Below, in pieces: positions 1 to 8,304 of a stretch of 23,721 bases of DNA. Source of the stretch: CAYPEL01 sp964409635 (GTDB lineage Bacteria > Pseudomonadota > Gammaproteobacteria > DSM-19610). Position numbers and translations under genes: made by a program. The stretch covers positions 1 to 23,721 of the forward strand of contig CAYPEL010000026.1 of assembly GCA_964409635.1 (NCBI GenBank), written 5' to 3'. The notes beneath the pieces were generated by a model. It saw only the letters and a list, made by a program, of their open reading frames with translations, did no database searches and had not been told where the DNA came from. Position 1 is the stretch's first letter, and each line of letters opens with the position of its first letter.

Positions 1-1
1 G

Positions 2-58
2 CGGCTGGTTGCGGCGTTGGTAGATGAAAAAGCTGATCCCAGCGAGGTAACAGGCTGA
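2..58 (+). CDS. murF: MurF C-terminal end (partial)
   Basis: The window opens inside a reading frame that encodes about 18 residues (RLVAALVDEKADPSEVTG) and stops with TGA at 56-58. The A of that stop is the first base of the mraY ATG, the usual coupling of murF to mraY in dcw clusters. MurF adds D-Ala-D-Ala to the UDP-MurNAc tripeptide in the cytoplasm. No catalytic motif is visible in so short a tail, so the identity rests on position directly before mraY and on the helix-like end that resembles MurF C-termini. The rest of the gene lies outside the window. Confidence 0.72.
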   Translation, partial: RLVAALVDEKADPSEVTG

Positions 59-1140
59 TGCTGGTTTATCTCGCCGATTATATTAGCCAGTATCATAGTG
101 GCTTTAATGTTTTTCAGTATCTCACACTGCGCGCCATCCTCGGTGTGCTGACAGCGCTGTTGATTTCATTTTTGGTGGGTCCGGCGATGATTCGCAAACT
201 CAGTCATCACCAGATTGGCCAGCATGTACGTGACGATGGGCCGGAGTCTCATTTCAGCAAGGCAGGTACGCCGACGATGGGCGGTGCGTTGATCCTGGTG
301 GCTATTGGTGTTGCTACGTTACTGTGGGCGGATCTGCAAAACCGGTATGTTTGGATAATGTTGCTGGTTACCTTGGCTTTCGGTGTCATCGGCTGGGTTG
401 ATGATTATAAAAAACTTATCTCCGGTAATAGCAAAGGACTGTCTGCACGCGCCAAGTATTTCTGGCAGTCACTGGCGGCAATTATTACTGGGGTAGTGCT
501 TTTTGTTACGGCGCAGTCTCCGGCTGAAACTGAATTGATTGTGCCCTTTTTTAAGGAGGTCGCAATCAGTCTTGGCTGGTGGTACGTGGCGCTGGTTTAT
601 TTTGTCGTCGTGGGTTCCAGTAATGCGGTCAATCTTACGGATGGCTTAGATGGCCTGGCGATTCTCCCGACCGTAATGATTGCCGGTGCATTAGCGGTGT
701 TCGCTTATGTCACCAGCAACACCAATTTTTCAAATTATCTCAGTATTCCTTATATCCGTGACGCCAGCGAGGTGGTGGTGTTTTGCGGGGCTATGGTTGG
801 CGCCGGGCTTGGGTTTCTCTGGTTCAACGCCTACCCGGCGCAGGTATTTATGGGTGATGTCGGTGCGCTTGCGCTGGGGGCTGCGCTCGGTATTAGCGCC
901 ATTCTGGTACGGCAGGAGTTGGTATTTTTTCTAATGGCAGGCGTGTTTGTCATGGAAACGGTTTCGGTGATTTTACAGGTAGCGTCTTTTAAATTGACCG
1001 GCAGGCGGATTTTCCGCATGGCGCCGTTGCATCACCATTTTGAACTCAAGGGATGGCCGGAGCCGCGGGTAATTGTGCGGTTTTGGATTATTACGGTCAT
1101 TTTGGTGCTGGTTGGTTTGGCGACTTTGAAAATTCGTTAG
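58..1140 (+). CDS. mraY: MraY, phospho-MurNAc-pentapeptide transferase
   Basis: This integral membrane enzyme moves phospho-MurNAc-pentapeptide from UDP to undecaprenyl phosphate, making lipid I on the inner face of the cytoplasmic membrane. At 360 residues it has the standard length and about ten hydrophobic segments. Family motifs are present and correctly spaced: the aspartate pair D115-D116 in VDDYKKL, NLTDGLDGL at 192-200, FMGDVG with D267, and the HHH loop at 325-327 followed by FELKGWPE. These are the Mg2+ and uridine-binding positions known for the family. The ATG overlaps the murF stop by one base. After the stop there is an unusual 225-base space before the chosen murD start. Confidence 0.98.
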   Translation: MLVYLADYISQYHSGFNVFQYLTLRAILGVLTALLISFLVGPAMIRKLSHHQIGQHVRDDGPESHFSKAGTPTMGGALILVAIGVATLLWADLQNRYVWIMLLVTLAFGVIGWVDDYKKLISGNSKGLSARAKYFWQSLAAIITGVVLFVTAQSPAETELIVPFFKEVAISLGWWYVALVYFVVVGSSNAVNLTDGLDGLAILPTVMIAGALAVFAYVTSNTNFSNYLSIPYIRDASEVVVFCGAMVGAGLGFLWFNAYPAQVFMGDVGALALGAALGISAILVRQELVFFLMAGVFVMETVSVILQVASFKLTGRRIFRMAPLHHHFELKGWPEPRVIVRFWIITVILVLVGLATLKIR

Positions 1141-1191
1141 AGGAAGGTAGTTGGAACAGATAGATGCGATTGTTGTTGATGGCCCGTACGC

Positions 1192-1297
1192 CCGTAGCCT
1201 GGCATCCTTGCCGCGGGCCCGCTGTGAATACATCCCTGTACGCTCAATGGCAGCATCCCTGCTGCCAATGGCCCGCGGCAAGGATGCCAGGCTACGG
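1192..1297 (+). repeat. Nested inverted-repeat element between mraY and murD
   Basis: Two perfect 28-base arms (1192-1219 and 1270-1297) are inverted copies of each other around a 50-base centre. Within the arms and centre are four smaller hairpins with tetraloops: 1201-1212 (GGCATCCTTGCC), 1229-1240 (TACATCCCTGTA), 1248-1267 (eight-base stem, loop TCCC) and 1277-1288. The first three share the core CATCCYTG on the + strand, and the fourth is the mirror image of the first. The layout resembles a REP or MITE-type mobile palindrome. No transposase gene or clear target-site duplication is visible. A run of Ts does not follow, so it is not a standard intrinsic terminator. Confidence 0.85.
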
Positions 1298-1365
1298 AAG
1301 TACTCGTGGGTGACGGCGTAACTTTTTTGGTAGATGAATCAATGCTTGCGGTATCGGATAGGGTA

Positions 1366-2709
1366 ATGGAAACAGTTAAACAGCAGCCAAGAACGCTCAT
1401 TGTCGGGCTTGGCAAGACGGGTCTGTCTTGTGCGCGTTTTCTTGCGCATGCTGGTGTGGAAGTGGCCGTTACCGACAGCCGTGAGCAACCACCCTGTGGC
1501 GAGCAATTATTGCTGGAGTCGCCGGATGTACCGGTATTTTTTGGTGGCTTCGATGCCGCAGTATTCGAGCGTGCGGAACGCATTGTAGTGAGTCCCGGGG
1601 TATCGATAAACATCCCCTTGCTTGCCGAGGCGCAAGTGCGTGGTGTTGAAATCATAGGTGACATCGAACTGTTTGCCAGGTCTATTCAGGCGCCGGTAAT
1701 AGCGATTACAGGGTCGAACGGTAAAAGCACTGTGACCACGCTAGTGGCAGCGATGGCACGCCGCGCCGGGCTTGAGGTTCGGGCCGGTGGCAATCTTGGT
1801 ACGCCAGCGCTGGAGTTGATTGAAGAATATGAGCCGGATCTATACGTGCTAGAGCTTTCCAGTTTTCAACTGGAAACAGTGTATAGCCTGCAACCGCAAG
1901 CAGCGGTTGTGCTCAATGTGAGTCCGGATCACATGGATCGTTATTCGAGTCTTGAGCAGTATGCAAAAACCAAGCAGTCTATCTACAAGCGGGCGCATAA
2001 GCTGATTATCAATCGTGACGATAAACTGACCGTAGCCGATAGCGAAAACTATGCTGACAAAAATACTTTTGGTATTGCCTCACCTTCTGCACATGGGTTT
2101 TCAATTGAGGATTCGGAAGGTAATAGCTGGTTGACACAGGGTGGTAAGCGTTTACTGCCAGCCGATAAGATCAGAATGGCGGGGCGCCATAACATCAGTA
2201 ATGCGTTAGCGGCTTTGGCGCTTGGTGACGCTGCCGGTATTCCTATGCCCGCTATGTTACAAACCTTGCAGGAATTTCAGGGCCTGCCGCACCGGATGCA
2301 ATGGGTCGCTGAATCCAAAGGCGTGCGTTGGTACAACGATTCTAAAGCTACCAATATTGGTGCTGCACTAGCGGCGATTCGTGGTATTCCGGGGCCATTG
2401 GTCTTGATCGCCGGGGGGCAGGGCAAAGCAGCGGATTTCTCGGAGCTTGCCGCAGGACTGAATAATGAATTACGCGCCGCTGTTTTAATAGGTGAAGACG
2501 CAGCCTTGCTCGCCAGCGCGTTGCAACAAAAAACCCGCTGTGTCTTTGCAAAAAATATGCGTGACGCGGTCGCACAGGCAGAGTCTTTGGCGCAAGCGGG
2601 TGACGCGGTTTTGTTGGCGCCGGCCTGTGCCAGTTTTGATATGTTTAAAGATTTTGCAGAACGCGGTGATGTATTTGTGGCGGCTGTGAACAGCCAGGTG
2701 TCCCAATGA
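1366..2709 (+). CDS. murD: MurD, UDP-MurNAc-L-Ala:D-Glu ligase
   Basis: This cytoplasmic ATP-dependent ligase adds D-glutamate to UDP-MurNAc-L-alanine. With the start chosen here it is 447 residues. It has an N-terminal UDP-binding Rossmann motif (LIVGLGKTG), the ATP P-loop GSNGKST at about 116-122, the central VLNVSPDHMDRY, then LPHRMQWV, NDSKATN and LIAGGQGK in the C-terminal domain, as in the Mur ligase family. ATG 1366 puts the usual nine or so residues before the Rossmann strand and has AGGG just upstream. The frame stays open upstream, with an in-frame ATG at 1342 and a GTG at 1306. GTG 1306 has GGAAG five bases before it, but that lies at the edge of the palindromic element, and the extra 20 residues look unlike MurD. 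The stop overlaps ftsW by four bases. Confidence 0.95.
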   Translation: METVKQQPRTLIVGLGKTGLSCARFLAHAGVEVAVTDSREQPPCGEQLLLESPDVPVFFGGFDAAVFERAERIVVSPGVSINIPLLAEAQVRGVEIIGDIELFARSIQAPVIAITGSNGKSTVTTLVAAMARRAGLEVRAGGNLGTPALELIEEYEPDLYVLELSSFQLETVYSLQPQAAVVLNVSPDHMDRYSSLEQYAKTKQSIYKRAHKLIINRDDKLTVADSENYADKNTFGIASPSAHGFSIEDSEGNSWLTQGGKRLLPADKIRMAGRHNISNALAALALGDAAGIPMPAMLQTLQEFQGLPHRMQWVAESKGVRWYNDSKATNIGAALAAIRGIPGPLVLIAGGQGKAADFSELAAGLNNELRAAVLIGEDAALLASALQQKTRCVFAKNMRDAVAQAESLAQAGDAVLLAPACASFDMFKDFAERGDVFVAAVNSQVSQ

Positions 2710-3914
2710 GCCTGGCGATGTTATTGCCAGGAGTTGCGACCCGGCGTGGTTGGCGCCACGCCCGTTTTGATAACGCTTTATTGATCTCTGTCGGCGCTTT
2801 GCTGTGTATCGGTCTGGTCATGGTGGCTTCTTCGTCGATGCCGACGGCCGACCGTTTTGGCCTGGGCGGTTTTTACTATACGTTCCGGCAGGCCATCTAT
2901 ATGGTGCTTGGGATTGGTGTGGGTCTGGTGGTGCTGCGTATCCCGGTCGCATGGTGGGAGCGTGGCGGTTTCGCTTGTTTAATACTGGCGCTTGTTTTAC
3001 TTGCGTTGGTGTTAGTGCCAGGCATTGGTAAGACCGTCAACGGCAGTACCCGCTGGATAGATCTGGGTGTGTTCCGTTTGCAAGTATCAGAAGCGGCCAA
3101 GTTTTTGTTGATTATTTACCTTGCAGGCTATCTTGTGCGGCACCGGGAGCAGATTGAACAGACCACCATTGCGTTTCTTAAACCGATGTTGTTGATGTCG
3201 ATTGCGGCTTTACTGTTACTGCTTGAGCCTGACTTTGGCGCTACCGTAGTTTTGCTGCTGACCAGCCTGGTGATGATGTTTATGGCCGGTGTCAGGCTTT
3301 GGAAATTTGCTGTCTTGTTGTTAATCGCGGTGTTTGCTTTTGTAATACTCACGATTACATCCCCCTATCGTTTACAGCGCTTGACAACTTTTCTAAATCC
3401 CTGGTCTGATCCTTTCGACAGCGGTTTTCAGTTGACGCAATCTTTAATTGCTATCGGCCGTGGAGACTGGCTCGGTGTCGGTCTTGGTGCCAGTATCCAG
3501 AAACTGTTTTACTTACCGGAAGCACACACAGATTTTGTTTTTGCGGTACTGGCCGAAGAGGTGGGCCTGATCGGCGTCACGCTGGTGCTGGGCCTGTATG
3601 CTTTTGTGGTCTGGCGCAGCTACCGGATTGCAGCAACTGCACGGCAAAACGGCAATCCCTTCGCCAGTTACCTGGCTTATGGCATAGGCACCTGGATAGC
3701 GTTACAAACACTGATTAATATCGGTGTGAATACCGGTTTGCTACCAACCAAGGGATTGACCTTGCCGCTGTTGAGCTATGGCGGTAGCAGTATGTTGTCT
3801 ATGTGTGCGGCAATTGCCCTGCTGCTGCGCATTGATTATGAAACTCGATGTACCACAGAAGGATTGACAGCAACCGGATCTGAAACGGCCAAGCGACGGC
3901 GGGGGCAACGATGA
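2706..3914 (+). CDS. ftsW: FtsW, septal peptidoglycan glycosyltransferase
   Basis: FtsW is the SEDS-family polymerase that extends glycan strands from lipid II at the division septum, working with the class B transpeptidase FtsI. The 402-residue protein has about ten membrane segments and the SEDS signatures: GSTRWIDLG near 113-121, EPDFGAT near 174-180, PEAHTDFVFA at 271-280 with D276 at the position of the catalytic aspartate, and the GLTLPLLSYGGSS loop near 350-362. The basic C-terminus (AKRRRGQR) is cytoplasmic by prediction. The ATGA overlap with murD and another ATGA overlap with murG indicate translational coupling. RodA is the main alternative for a SEDS protein, but the dcw position settles the call. 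Confidence 0.97.
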   Translation: MSLAMLLPGVATRRGWRHARFDNALLISVGALLCIGLVMVASSSMPTADRFGLGGFYYTFRQAIYMVLGIGVGLVVLRIPVAWWERGGFACLILALVLLALVLVPGIGKTVNGSTRWIDLGVFRLQVSEAAKFLLIIYLAGYLVRHREQIEQTTIAFLKPMLLMSIAALLLLLEPDFGATVVLLLTSLVMMFMAGVRLWKFAVLLLIAVFAFVILTITSPYRLQRLTTFLNPWSDPFDSGFQLTQSLIAIGRGDWLGVGLGASIQKLFYLPEAHTDFVFAVLAEEVGLIGVTLVLGLYAFVVWRSYRIAATARQNGNPFASYLAYGIGTWIALQTLINIGVNTGLLPTKGLTLPLLSYGGSSMLSMCAAIALLLRIDYETRCTTEGLTATGSETAKRRRGQR

Positions 3915-4996
3915 GTCATTCGCAGCGCCCGGTTTTAATCATGGCGGGTGGCACCGGTGGACATGTATTTCCGGCACTGGCGGTTGCTGAACAGTTAATG
4001 GCCAGCGGTACGGCTGTCGCCTGGCTGGGAACTCGAAATGGTCTGGAAGCGCGCGTTGTGCCGCCAACCGGCATTCCGGTTTACTGGATCAAGGTGAGTG
4101 GTTTACGCGGCAAAGGGGTGCAACGTCTGTTGTTAGCGCCCTTTATGTTGATCTGGGCACTGTTGCAGGCCCTGTGGCTAATGCTGCGGCTGCGTCCACT
4201 GGCGGTGCTCGGCATGGGTGGGTTTGTCACCGGGCCTGGAGGCTTTATGGCCTGGCTGTTGCGCCGCCCCTTGTTGATTCATGAACAGAACTCTGTGGCA
4301 GGTCTTACTAACCGCTTGCTTGCTCCGCTTGCGAAGTCAGTTATGGAAGCTTTTCCTGGGAGTCTGAAAAATGCTACGCATACCGGTAATCCAGTGCGTG
4401 CGGCAATACTATCAGCAGTAGAAGACAAATTATTTACCGGCCAACGCAAGCCCCGCTTACTGGTTGTCGGCGGCAGTCTGGGTGCGAGTGTGTTCAACGA
4501 AACCGTACCAAAGGTTTTACACAAACTGGGTTCCAGGCGTCCAGAAGTCTGGCATCAGACGGGTTTAAAACACCTGGAGTCCGCCCAGCAGGCATACCAA
4601 AATGCGGGTGCAGAGGCGCGTGTCGAGCCTTTTATAGATGACATGGCGGCCGCTTATCAATGGGCGGATCTGGTGTTGTGCCGTGCCGGTGCGATGACGA
4701 TTGCCGAACTTGCGGTCATGGGCGTGGCGTCTATTTTGGTGCCTTATCCCTACGCGGTTGACGATCACCAGACAGGTAATGCCCGCTATTTATCCAACGC
4801 CGGTGCAGCGGTTTTAATGCCCCAATCTGAATTTACCGAACAGCGGTTAGCGGAAGTTTTAGGGTTAATGGACGATCCCGAAAAGTTACAGGACATGAGC
4901 CGTAAGGCTAGGCAATTGGCAATTCCGGATGCTGCGCAACGTGTCGCAAACCAATGCCGGCGATGCTCAGAATTGCCTCTGGAGAACGCCGCATGA
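3911..4996 (+). CDS. murG: MurG, lipid II synthase (GlcNAc transferase)
   Basis: MurG transfers GlcNAc from UDP-GlcNAc to lipid I on the inner face of the membrane, giving lipid II, the substrate used by FtsW. The 361-residue product is a two-domain GT-B enzyme. The N-terminal domain carries GGTGGH at 13-18, which includes the conserved histidine, and GMGGFVTGPGG. The C-terminal donor domain carries VVGGSLGA, HQTG, RAGAMTIAE and the PYPYAVDDHQTGNA loop. A hydrophobic, leucine-rich patch at about 60-100 fits the membrane-association surface known for the family. It overlaps ftsW and murC by four bases each. Confidence 0.98.
   Translation: MSHSQRPVLIMAGGTGGHVFPALAVAEQLMASGTAVAWLGTRNGLEARVVPPTGIPVYWIKVSGLRGKGVQRLLLAPFMLIWALLQALWLMLRLRPLAVLGMGGFVTGPGGFMAWLLRRPLLIHEQNSVAGLTNRLLAPLAKSVMEAFPGSLKNATHTGNPVRAAILSAVEDKLFTGQRKPRLLVVGGSLGASVFNETVPKVLHKLGSRRPEVWHQTGLKHLESAQQAYQNAGAEARVEPFIDDMAAAYQWADLVLCRAGAMTIAELAVMGVASILVPYPYAVDDHQTGNARYLSNAGAAVLMPQSEFTEQRLAEVLGLMDDPEKLQDMSRKARQLAIPDAAQRVANQCRRCSELPLENAA
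4981..4984 (+). promoter_or_regulatory. Ribosome binding site of murC
   Basis: GGAG lies eight bases before the ATG at 4993, inside the last codons of murG. It supports 4993 over the upstream in-frame ATG at 4954. Confidence 0.6.
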
Positions 4997-6453
4997 TGGC
5001 CGCATTGCGCGTAGTCTCTGATCGGCCGGATGCCATGGGGCGGATACGCCGTACTCACTTTGTCGGTATTGGTGGCGCGGGTATGGGGGGTATCGCTGAA
5101 GTCTTGCTGAACCTTGGTTATGAAATAAGTGGCTCGGATTTACGTGAAAATTCAGTCACCCAGCGGTTAAAAGCACAGGGTGCACGTATCTACATAGGGC
5201 ATGACGCAAACCAGGTGCAAGGCAGTGATGTGGTGGTTGTGTCGAGCGCTGTCAATGAGCAAAATCCGGAAGTCATCGCAGCGCGCGAATTGCGTATTCC
5301 GGTGGTGCCGCGCGCGGAGATGCTGGCTGAATTGATGCGTTTCCGGTATGGCATTGCGGTTGCCGGTACGCATGGTAAAACCACGACGACCAGTCTGGTG
5401 GCGAGCTTGTTGGCGGAAGACGGACTGGATCCAACCTTTGTAATAGGCGGGCGTTTAAATAGCGCAGACAGTCACGCACGGCTTGGCAGTGGCCGCTATC
5501 TGGTTGCTGAAGCCGACGAAAGTGATGCGTCATTTTTACATTTACAACCCATGCTGGCAGTGCTGACTAACGTCGATGCTGATCACCTCTCTACTTATGG
5601 AGGCGATTTCCAGCGCTTGCGTCAGACCTTTGTCGAGTTCCTGCACCACTTGCCCTTTTACGGGCTGGCTGTGCTCTGCCTGGACGATGCCGAAATCCGC
5701 TCTCTGCTCGGTGACATCACGCGTCCGATACGGACTTACGGCATTGAGTCTGAGGACGCCGACTTACAGGCTATCGATATTCAACAACAGGGTGCGCTGA
5801 TGCGCTTCACCGTGCAACGCAAACAGGCGAGTCCTTTACCTGTCACCCTCAACATGCCGGGTTATCACAACGTACTCAATGCGCTGGCCGCTATCGCTGT
5901 GGCCATGGAGCTGGGTGTCTCCGACAAGGCGATACAGACAGGCCTGGAACAATTCGCGGGCATCAGCCGCCGCTTCCAGATTAATGGGGAAGTTGATTGG
6001 CAAAACGGATCGGTGTTGTTAATAGATGACTATGGTCATCACCCGCGTGAAATTGCAGCGGCGCTACAGGCGGCGCGTGCAGGTTGGCCAGAAAAGCGCT
6101 TAGTGGTTGCCTTTCAGCCACACCGTTATACCCGGACCCATGATCTGTTCGAAGATTTCAGTCAAGTGTTATCCACGACAGACGTGCTGTTGATAACCGA
6201 TGTTTACGCGGCGGGAGAAACACCTGTAGCGGGTGCCGATGGGCGTGCGTTGTGCCGTTCCATCCGCAACCGTGGGCTGGTTGAACCGGTTTTTGTGGAA
6301 GCGGTTGAAGCCTTGCCGGCTGCGCTGTCGAACGTATTACAGGCTAATGATCTGGTGTTAACACTGGGTGCAGGCAGTATCGGCAATATAGCTAATACGT
6401 TGTCAAAAGCGCTACAGGATTGCGGTGATAAAGGCACCCGGACAACGCAATGA
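4993..6453 (+). CDS. murC: MurC, UDP-MurNAc:L-alanine ligase
   Basis: MurC is the first Mur ligase and adds L-alanine to UDP-MurNAc. The 486-residue product begins with a short leader and then HFVGIGGAGMGGIAEVL, the UDP-binding Rossmann motif. The ATP loop GTHGKTTTT falls at about 125-133, followed by EADESDASF, TNVDADHL, GYHNVLNALAA, GISRRFQ, DDYGHHPRE and FQPHRYTRT, all MurC hallmarks. The frame is open for 13 codons further upstream inside murG. ATG 4993 is chosen because it makes the ATGA overlap with the murG stop that recurs through this cluster and has GGAG eight bases before it. A second ATG follows at once (4996). Confidence 0.98.
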   Translation: MMAALRVVSDRPDAMGRIRRTHFVGIGGAGMGGIAEVLLNLGYEISGSDLRENSVTQRLKAQGARIYIGHDANQVQGSDVVVVSSAVNEQNPEVIAARELRIPVVPRAEMLAELMRFRYGIAVAGTHGKTTTTSLVASLLAEDGLDPTFVIGGRLNSADSHARLGSGRYLVAEADESDASFLHLQPMLAVLTNVDADHLSTYGGDFQRLRQTFVEFLHHLPFYGLAVLCLDDAEIRSLLGDITRPIRTYGIESEDADLQAIDIQQQGALMRFTVQRKQASPLPVTLNMPGYHNVLNALAAIAVAMELGVSDKAIQTGLEQFAGISRRFQINGEVDWQNGSVLLIDDYGHHPREIAAALQAARAGWPEKRLVVAFQPHRYTRTHDLFEDFSQVLSTTDVLLITDVYAAGETPVAGADGRALCRSIRNRGLVEPVFVEAVEALPAALSNVLQANDLVLTLGAGSIGNIANTLSKALQDCGDKGTRTTQ

Positions 6454-7361
6454 TGGCAGCAGAATCACAGCCCCTGTTACGCGGTGAACTCAAACACGAT
6501 GAGCCCATGTCCGGCTATACAAGCTGGCGGGTAGGTGGCCCTGCAGATGTCTGTTACCGGCCTGCTGACCTCGACGATCTGGTGGTCTATCTACAGACGC
6601 TAGCACTAGACACGCCTGTGTACTGGATTGGACTCGGCAGTAACTTACTGGTGCGCGATGGCGGTATTCGTGGTGTTGTCATATTGCCTTTTAATCGACT
6701 CGATGTGCTGAACCTGATTGCGCCGTCAGTGGTGCTCGCCGGTGCCGGTGTGAGCTGTGCAAAAGTGGCAAAATTTTCTGCGCGCGCGGATCTGCTGGGT
6801 GCGGAATTTCTGGCCGGCATACCCGGCACCATGGGCGGTGCGCTGGCAATGAATGCCGGTGCCTTCGGTGGCGAGACCTGGCCGTTAGTGAAGCAGGTGC
6901 AGACTATTTCACGCGATGGCGCACTGCACACACGTGAACCTAAGCACTACCAGATTGGTTACCGCACAGTGGATGGCCCGCTTGATGAATGGTTTATCAG
7001 TACACAATTGCAGTTACAGGCCGGTGATGGTGAGCAAGCCCAGCAACGCATCAAAACAATACTGGAACAGCGTGGTGCGGCGCAACCGACACAACAACCG
7101 AGCTGTGGTTCAGTGTTCAGAAACCCGCAAGGTGACTACGCGGCACGCTTGATTGAAGCCTGCGGGTTAAAAGCAAGCCGTGTCGGTGCGGCACAAGTCT
7201 CGCCGAAACACGCTAATTTTATTATCAATACCGGTGGCGCTACGGCGCAGGATATTGAGGCATTGATAAACCAGGTACAGCACGACGTGGAGAAACAAAC
7301 CGGCGTCCGGTTACACACAGAAGTACGGATTACCGGGGAGGAAAAAACGCATGCCGGGTAG
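6450..7361 (+). CDS. murB: MurB (type II), UDP-N-acetylenolpyruvoylglucosamine reductase
   Basis: This FAD and NADPH-dependent reductase makes UDP-MurNAc, the substrate of MurC encoded just upstream. FAD-binding motifs are YTSWRVGGPAD (23-33), GLGSNLLVRDGG (61-72) and GIPGTMGGALAMNAGAFGG (123-141). Catalytic candidates are R172 in GYR, S221 in SCGSVFRNP and E291 in HTEVRITG. At 303 residues it is the short type II MurB, without the extra loop that brings the E. coli type I enzyme to about 340. Keeping it beside murC and ddl in the dcw cluster is a lineage marker. It overlaps murC by four bases and ddl by eleven. Confidence 0.97.
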   Translation: MMAAESQPLLRGELKHDEPMSGYTSWRVGGPADVCYRPADLDDLVVYLQTLALDTPVYWIGLGSNLLVRDGGIRGVVILPFNRLDVLNLIAPSVVLAGAGVSCAKVAKFSARADLLGAEFLAGIPGTMGGALAMNAGAFGGETWPLVKQVQTISRDGALHTREPKHYQIGYRTVDGPLDEWFISTQLQLQAGDGEQAQQRIKTILEQRGAAQPTQQPSCGSVFRNPQGDYAARLIEACGLKASRVGAAQVSPKHANFIINTGGATAQDIEALINQVQHDVEKQTGVRLHTEVRITGEEKTHAG

Positions 7362-8304
7362 CACAGTCAAGTGCAGCAATCCCGGTCGCTTCGGCAAGGT
7401 TGCCGTCTTGATGGGTGGGCATTCGGCGGAGCGGGAAATCTCCTTGCAAAGTGGCCAGGCCGTGCTCGACGCCTTGCAGCTGAGCCGTGTCGATGCGGAG
7501 CTGCTTGATCCCGCTTCTCCAGAAGCACTGCAAAACTTAGCGGCACAACACTATGACTGTGTGTTTAATGCCCTGCATGGCTGCGGAGGTGAAGACGGCG
7601 TGGTGCAAGGATATTTAGAAATGTTGCAGTTGCCGTATACCGGCAGTGGCGTGCTGGGCTCGGCGCTGTGCATGGACAAACTGCGTGCCAAACAGCTCTG
7701 GCAGGGGGTTGGCCTGCCCACGCCGGAATGGGTTTTATTGCAGGTAGAAAGCGATTTGCAATTGGTGAGTGAGCAGCTTGGTTTTCCGGTGATCATCAAA
7801 CCGGTGCATGAAGGCTCTAGTTTAGGCATGAGTAAGGTCAAGGACAGTCTTGAATTGGAACAGGCTTGGAAAGCGGCAGACCAGTTTGACCATCAGGTTA
7901 TCGCCGAACGCTGGATCAGCGGGCCGGAATTTACCGCCGGCGTTATCGGCAGGCAGGTATTGCCGTTGATACGCCTGGAAACGCCGCGCGAATTTTACGA
8001 TTACCAGGCCAAGTACCAGTCTGATACCACACAATATCATTGCCCTTGTGGGCTGGCCGGTGATCATGAGCAGGCGTTGCAAACGCTATCACTACAGGCA
8101 TTTGATGTGCTGGGTGCCAGTGGCTGGGGGCGGGTGGATTTTATCCTGGATAGCGATGACCAGCCATGGTTAATTGAAGTGAATACGGTGCCGGGTATGA
8201 CAAATCATAGTTTGGTACCGATGGCGGCGCGTGTTGCTGGAATTGAAATGCCGGAACTCGTTTGGCGCATTCTAGAAACCAGTGAAAGGGCGGAGGTATG
8301 TTGA
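7351..8304 (+). CDS. ddl: D-alanine-D-alanine ligase (DdlB type)
   Basis: This ATP-grasp enzyme joins two D-alanines for MurF. The 317-residue protein shows VAVLMGGHSAEREISLQSG near the N-terminus, LHGCGGEDG and YTGSGVLGSALCMDKLR for D-Ala binding, IIKPVHEGSSLGMSKV in the ATP-grasp region, and the metal-binding end motif WGRVDFILD, then IEVNTVPGMTNHSLVP. All key positions known for DdlB appear intact. The ATG at 7351 lies inside the end of murB and follows a strong GGGGAGG (7335-7341) nine bases upstream. It starts about ten residues before the usual first strand, which is common for this family. Confidence 0.97.
   Translation: MPGSTVKCSNPGRFGKVAVLMGGHSAEREISLQSGQAVLDALQLSRVDAELLDPASPEALQNLAAQHYDCVFNALHGCGGEDGVVQGYLEMLQLPYTGSGVLGSALCMDKLRAKQLWQGVGLPTPEWVLLQVESDLQLVSEQLGFPVIIKPVHEGSSLGMSKVKDSLELEQAWKAADQFDHQVIAERWISGPEFTAGVIGRQVLPLIRLETPREFYDYQAKYQSDTTQYHCPCGLAGDHEQALQTLSLQAFDVLGASGWGRVDFILDSDDQPWLIEVNTVPGMTNHSLVPMAARVAGIEMPELVWRILETSERAEVC
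8292..8296 (+). promoter_or_regulatory. Ribosome binding site of ftsQ, decides the start
   Basis: GGAGG lies one base before an ATG at 8298 but seven bases before the in-frame ATG at 8304. Only the second spacing suits initiation, so ftsQ is taken to start at 8304, on the last base of the ddl stop codon. Confidence 0.7.

Noticed and set aside
1137..1664. A 175-codon open frame on the - strand across the mraY-murD junction
   Set aside because: Its sequence is low in complexity, it covers the palindromic element and the start of murD, and it has no recognisable domain.
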